Source of the DNA: Margaritispora aquatica
Lineage: Eukaryota; Ascomycota; Leotiomycetes; Helotiales; Discinellaceae
Length of the DNA: 64,000 bases
Assembly (NCBI GenBank): GCA_007644065.1
Contig: VJWN01000009.1
Coordinates: 186,001 to 250,000, forward strand
Reading direction: 5' to 3'
Part shown: positions 59,367 through 64,000 of the stretch, piece by piece
How the letters are laid out: each line of letters opens with the position of its first letter
Numbering within the stretch: the first letter of the stretch is position 1
Made by a program: the position numbers and the translations under genes
The notes under the pieces: model-generated
What the model was told of the DNA's origin: nothing
Databases searched by the model: none
Seen by the model: the letters and a program-made list of their open reading frames with translations, nothing else

Positions 59367-62300
59367 TCAATCAGCACCTCCCAACCCGGCCGCCCACGCC
59401 AAATACCAGCTTCGGCTCGCGCCACCATCCAGCCAACTCGCATCCCACTCACCATTCCCTCCCTTCCCTTCGCCGCCGACGAAAAACCTCCACGCGCTCT
59501 GCGCATCCTGGATAGCCAGATTTGCAAACAAGACGCCTTTCCAGCCACCCTCGACTTTCTCCGCTCTTCCGCCGTCGAACCACGTGCTCCATTCCTCGGC
59601 CACGAACTGTGGTGTGCGAGTCAGTGTGCTGCTGGGGAGGAGGGGCAGCATGTGGATTCCCTGGATGTATTGTGGGAGGGAGCCGAAATACGTCGTGTGA
59701 TCGACTTTGTTTTCGAATAGGATTCCTGTTTGGTGTGAGAATTAGAGTCAGGTTTGTGAGTGTAGTGTATGAGGTATGAGAGGAATAGACAGAGCACTGG
59801 GAATTAAAGTTGATATCCAACAAGGGAAATGAAAACGTACCAGCGACTTTATTAGGCGTGAACCTCGATGGCTGGATGCTATTCGACGAAGTGTAAAGGT
59901 AGTAATTCTGCAGCGCCCGCGCCGTAATCGCAAGCTGAAGATTCCCTCTCGCTTCCAAATTCGAGTTTCCTGTTGCTTTACCCCACATCTTAAGGGCATA
60001 TGCAAACATAGCTATTCCACATTAGCAATTATTTCACTCTCCGTTAAACAGAAGAAGTTGGGTTTCTTTCAGAGAGAGCAAGGACTTACAATCCTCACTA
60101 CTACTCTCCTGATTTTTGCCATCAAAGGTTTCATACAAACCATGGGCCCAGCTGTGGCCATGATACCAATCAAAGGCCCTTGAGACAGGGAAGTAGGTAT
60201 CCAGAGGTGACGGATTGGACGTGTCGCGCACGAGGGCGTCGATGTATTTCTTGTTCGCGCCCGAGGACACGCTCAGCCAGCTGGGGTCGAGGTAGGCGAT
60301 TATAGACGCCGCATAGATGAAGTACCCGTAGCTAAGTGAGAGGTGGGTCCCGGTTAGTTCTGTTCCCTTGAGAAGTGGGTGGGGTAAGTTTGGAGTCTCG
60401 CTTAGCATATTCCTAGTGCTCATGACCAACTTCAACCTTACCATCGCGTCTATACATAAAACTTCATCCATTTTTGGTATTTCTCCTACTAGAGCGAGTG
60501 CAGTAGAGACACGGACACAGAAAGAGATAAAAGACTCACTGAAAATGATGATCGTTATAAAACGAATTCCCAAAATCCACCCCTGGATCCCCTGTCACAT
60601 ACGAAGCACTACTGACTATCCCCCCCCAAGCACGCTCATAAACCAGCGGATACGCCTGCCTATTCTCCACAAAGACAGAGAAAGCAGTCTTGAGATTGTT
60701 GAGACCTGCTTGCGCGAGTGCAGGTTTTTGAAGCAGTTCGTGCAGAACGTACACGATTTGAGCAAATTTGGCGAGGGCCTGAAATCGCCTTGTCAGTTAC
60801 TTCGATGGATTTGGGACAAGAAATGATGGTATAGGCGAGGAGGGGAGGGAATAGAAGGGAGCATGTCGGAGATACTGACCTTGCCGCTAAAATACATGGA
60901 GTCCAGATTCGACTGTGCATTCATATCTTGTGACACTTCTGACGCCGCAATTTTACTAATGATATCCACCGTCTCTGGCGAAAATGCATCCTTCGAGTTT
61001 CCTAGCTTTGGACTCCACGGCGCAAAGCCCATAGTAGTCGGTAGATCCTCATGTAGCGACCACGAGTCAGCCCGAACAGCTACCGCTATACCCTTCGTCG
61101 TCGTTGCTAGCTGTACACCAGACAAAACATCCTTAGCTGTTGAAGCAGCGAAAGACTGCACGTGGTGCGGCAGGGCAAACATAATGAGTGTGGCGTCAGA
61201 GAGACCTGCTTTGTTGAACTCGATATTGTAGGTGCCTTGAGTGCCGTCCACGCTGCCGGATACAATCGCAGTGGTTGCGTATGCGCCGCAAGCTGAGTCG
61301 TATAGAGCTTCAGATGTAGAGTCGAGGCTTTTAGCTACCTGGATGATTCCAGTGAAGCCGGATGTGGCCTGTATGAGGCCGTTGTCAACGACTTTGAACT
61401 CGAGAGGCTGGTTGGTAGGTGACCATGCGTACAGGAGCCATGTCTTGCCGTCCTCGAGGAGAAGTGTGTATTTTGTTACGCCTTCTTTGGGGTTCTTGGC
61501 GACTTTTGTGACGGTTCGAAAGTACACGCCTGATTGACAGATTGGTGTGCCTCCAAAGTATTGTGCGGTGATGAAACCCATGCCCTGCACTAGTGGGAAT
61601 GTCATGACGTGCTCAGCGCCTGCGCTTGGAAGAAAATTGACGTTGATTGACATGGCTGTAATGGAATCAGTGCTAATAGTTGTCGTTTTACCAAGACTCG
61701 TTTCGGACATGATCAATGATTGAATGCCACCAGGGTTAATGAAGTAAGAAGCTGCTCCCGGAGCACTGTAAGAGTTACTAGGACCAAAGACCTTTTGGTC
61801 ATCGTCAATGTGCGTAATCGTCATGCCCCAACTTCGTTGTGGTCCTCCACCTTTGGACCACGCGACTGAATATGGGTGCGTCCATGATGGAGCCGACTGA
61901 CTGCCCAAGAAGAAATTGGCATAGAATTTGTTGGTTCCGATAGGATATTGTAGATTTTTGACACCTGATCTGGGAACAGGGTGATCTGATCTTGAACCGA
62001 AGTTTGAGGGTGGCGCATCAGTAGCGATAGGTTGGAAGATATTCTCGGATGTTGGTTGTATGTCGACTTCTGAAAGGCGAGTCATAGAGTCAGTTATTTC
62101 CATTTTTAAAATTTCGAAAAATATGAAAATCTGGAGTATGATAGAGGTCTGTACTTTCACAAGTTTGGAGATGAAATATAGGAATATAGCCTACTTACTT
62201 GAAGTGATAGAGGTGAGAAGCGTAGTAAGCGATATCGTGGTCGTGGGACTTGAGATTGACGTGCTAAGAACTGGGTTCACTGTAGCATGACCAGTAGTGT

Positions 62301-62586
62301 TTAAACTTGTGTTCAAGTCACCAGTTGTGTTCGGTGTGTCCGTTGAAAGTGACGGAAGAACCTGCGCTGTGCCACGACTCGTTGAGGTCGTGAGCACGGA
62401 AACGATTGGTGTGATAGACGTTGTTGTTGGTGTGGCATCAACCACAGCTGAGAAGCTTTCCGTTCGAACAAGGACATGTTGACTATATCCTGTCGATTTG
62501 ACGTTGCAAAGCCGTCTTCGACGATGTGCAGCTCCGTTCACTGTGAGTGCGCCAACTAACACTATCAGTCCTTTGCAAATTTTCAT
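59367..62586 (-). CDS. ENG1: GH81 endo-1,3-beta-glucanase
   Basis: Secreted endo-beta-1,3-glucanase of family GH81, which acts on cell-wall glucan during septum or cell-wall remodelling; 862 aa. Minus-strand exons are 62586-62199, 62069-60880, 60778-60540, 60331-60090, 60011-59841 and 59725-59367. The start MKICKGLIVLVGALTVNGAA is a signal peptide, followed by a Thr/Ser-rich stretch (about residues 40-130). The beta-sandwich domain begins NIFQPIATDAPPSNFGSRSD and holds PIGTNKFYANFFLG. The alpha barrel has VYERAWGGIVSSAS, FGNSFYNDHHFHYGYFIYAA, DWYHGHSWAHGLYE and the SSSED acidic motif, with FAYALKMWGKATGN following. Splicing rebuilds these motifs across two introns. The length matches fungal ENG1-type enzymes. 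Whether it serves autolysis, septation or mycoparasitism cannot be told. Confidence 0.93.
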
Positions 62587-62783
62587 TTCGTATGTCGAGT
62601 GGATGATAGGGTCAAAATGACACGATGAAGACAGGTAAAAGGTAAATGGAACAGCAGTACAGGTTCAAATATAGCTTCAGTCCGGCTGAAGTGTGTGCAA
62701 TACCGACAATGGTCTTCTGTAGTGGCATCTTGGTGGATGACCTTGATTATAAAGGTTTGCGTGACTGAGTTTAGAGGCTACGA

Positions 62784-62879
62784 CTTGTGGAATCGAAAGG
62801 GTTGGTGTGAAGAATTCGATGAAAAGGGCTGGTGTTAAGAATTCGATGAAGAGGGTTGGGATGAAGAATTCGATCAAGA
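62784..62879. repeat. 27-bp minisatellite
   Basis: The unit AAGAATTCGATGAA recurs with a 27-bp period at 62810, 62837 and 62864, with a more degenerate copy before (about 62784). The rest of each unit is GGGTTGGTGT-like. It lies about 0.2 kb upstream of the GH81 gene start on its minus strand. The remainder of 62587-64000 shows no gene. Confidence 0.6.
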
Positions 62880-64000
62880 CAAGAATGGAAGGTTGCAAGA
62901 CATTGTAAATTCAGCCCTTCTGCAGAACTAAATTCATGAAATATCTTCGGCATTCACTAATGTCATTTTTGATATGATCCTAGAGAAACAAATAGGGCAT
63001 GAAGTTGACGACCATTTGAAATTGCTTTGTCACTATGGTTAATAGTCGGGTTGAAGGGCATTGTGGAAATGTCTTAAAACTTCAATACATGACATGGTGG
63101 CTGAAGAATGTCCAAGGATGTAACTCTGTCTCGCGGTAGCCTTCACCGCCAATAATGAATGGAAACCATTGAATCAATAACTACTGAATATTGCATGCCG
63201 ACTTGACACGGTAGGGGCAGGCTTCGGAGTTGTGATGGGTGACTTAACTTAAGCTTAAACTAAACAAGCCACCAAACATAAGGGGGCTAAAGGCCACATA
63301 CTCAACTCACCTAGGAGATCTTCATTCTGACATCCCTTGATATCGGAGCAGATGCCATCTGAAGGCGCCTTTCCACGACGATCCTTCTTTTGTGGCATAC
63401 TAAGACAAGAACCCATAGTAAAATCAATAACGTGAAGAGAGACTGAAGGAGAAAGTCAGAGAGAAAAAGAAAAACCAGGTAGAACGAGGGAAAGAATTTG
63501 TAAGTCGACCTTCTCCATACTGCTAACATGTTATCACATGAAACGGCTCAAGTAAAGGTGCACAAATTCCATTGAGAATATGGAAGGTGTATCTGAGGAG
63601 GAAGAAAGCCTACATCCGGCATTAGCAAGAGCGTCGGTGTGTCAGGTGCCGCAAACTACTATATTAGTGCCTTCACCATACCTCAAACAACCTGCTATCC
63701 ACCACAGTCACCAAAATAAAATCATCCGAGGTCAAGTGAACTTCAAGCAAAGATCCGTACTCATTAGGTGCCTAAGGTAGGGTCCACAAAACTATAGCGT
63801 TGGACTATGGATGTGTTGCATATCATACGGCACTGTGGGGTAAATGACGGGGCAGGTGGTCTCACAAACAGTTCACAAATGGCTGAGATCTTGTGATACA
63901 CAACCGCTCTCCAGAAGCATTTGGCAGATGATAGCTCCAACAACATAAGTCTGAATTGATTCTTGGGGTTTGCTGATCAAATGCCGATTTGGTCTACAAT

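Noticed and set aside
1..64000. CRISPR arrays, tRNA or rRNA genes
   Set aside because: No regularly spaced repeats, and no clear tRNA A/B-box cloverleaf or rRNA stretch noticed by eye; a tRNA scan could still reveal one.

Overview
The window looks like nuclear DNA of a filamentous ascomycete (Pezizomycotina; a Leotiomycetes-like fungus is my guess from gene style). Most genes are split by 40-80 nt GT-AG introns with CTAAC/CTGAC-type branch sites. Zn2Cys6, GH81, GH127 and RID-type DNA methyltransferase genes are present, and intergenic DNA carries short inverted-repeat transposons and AT-rich relics. I rebuilt exon structures by hand from reading frame, splice signals and family motifs. In every multi-exon model given below the exon lengths sum to a multiple of three.

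Layout. 1-5 kb: little intact coding DNA, a broken MYND-SET gene and a 0.53-kb fold-back element. 5.3-23.3 kb: the most interesting part, a run of genes fitting catabolism of an acidic (uronate-containing) polysaccharide. It holds an aldo/keto reductase, a GH88 unsaturated glucuronyl hydrolase, a Zn2Cys6 regulator divergent from a Dal5/ACS-type MFS transporter, two alginate-lyase-superfamily (PL38-like) secreted proteins and a GH127-type beta-L-arabinofuranosidase-like protein. Two small DNA transposons sit inside the run, and several of its promoters carry CCGGA/TCCGG-type repeats. 23.4-24.3 kb: AT-rich relic. 24.5-27.2 kb: RID-like cytosine methyltransferase.

29-34.6 kb is housekeeping: SRP19/Sec65, a Pex22-like membrane protein and eIF2B-gamma. 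35.3-36 kb: enoyl-CoA hydratase pseudogene. 37.3-38.9 kb: secreted Ala/Thr-rich protein. 41-42.7 kb: broken GH18-type chitinase next to a 5'-truncated LysM gene. 43-44 kb: probable pseudokinase. 45.3-47.2 kb: a second GH127/GH146-like enzyme. 49.6-62.6 kb: secreted RNase T2, a DNAJC9-like J protein, telomere protein Stn1, a vacuolar Ca2+/H+ exchanger, a block of simple repeats, and a GH81 endo-1,3-beta-glucanase.

How the cluster could work (inference): the secreted PL38-like lyases cut a glucuronate-rich glycan into unsaturated oligosaccharides and GH127 trims arabinofuranose. The MFS carrier imports acidic products, and GH88, which lacks an evident signal peptide, releases the unsaturated uronate inside the cell. 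The neighbouring aldo/keto reductase could reduce the resulting keto-uronate, and the Zn2Cys6 protein would be the pathway regulator.
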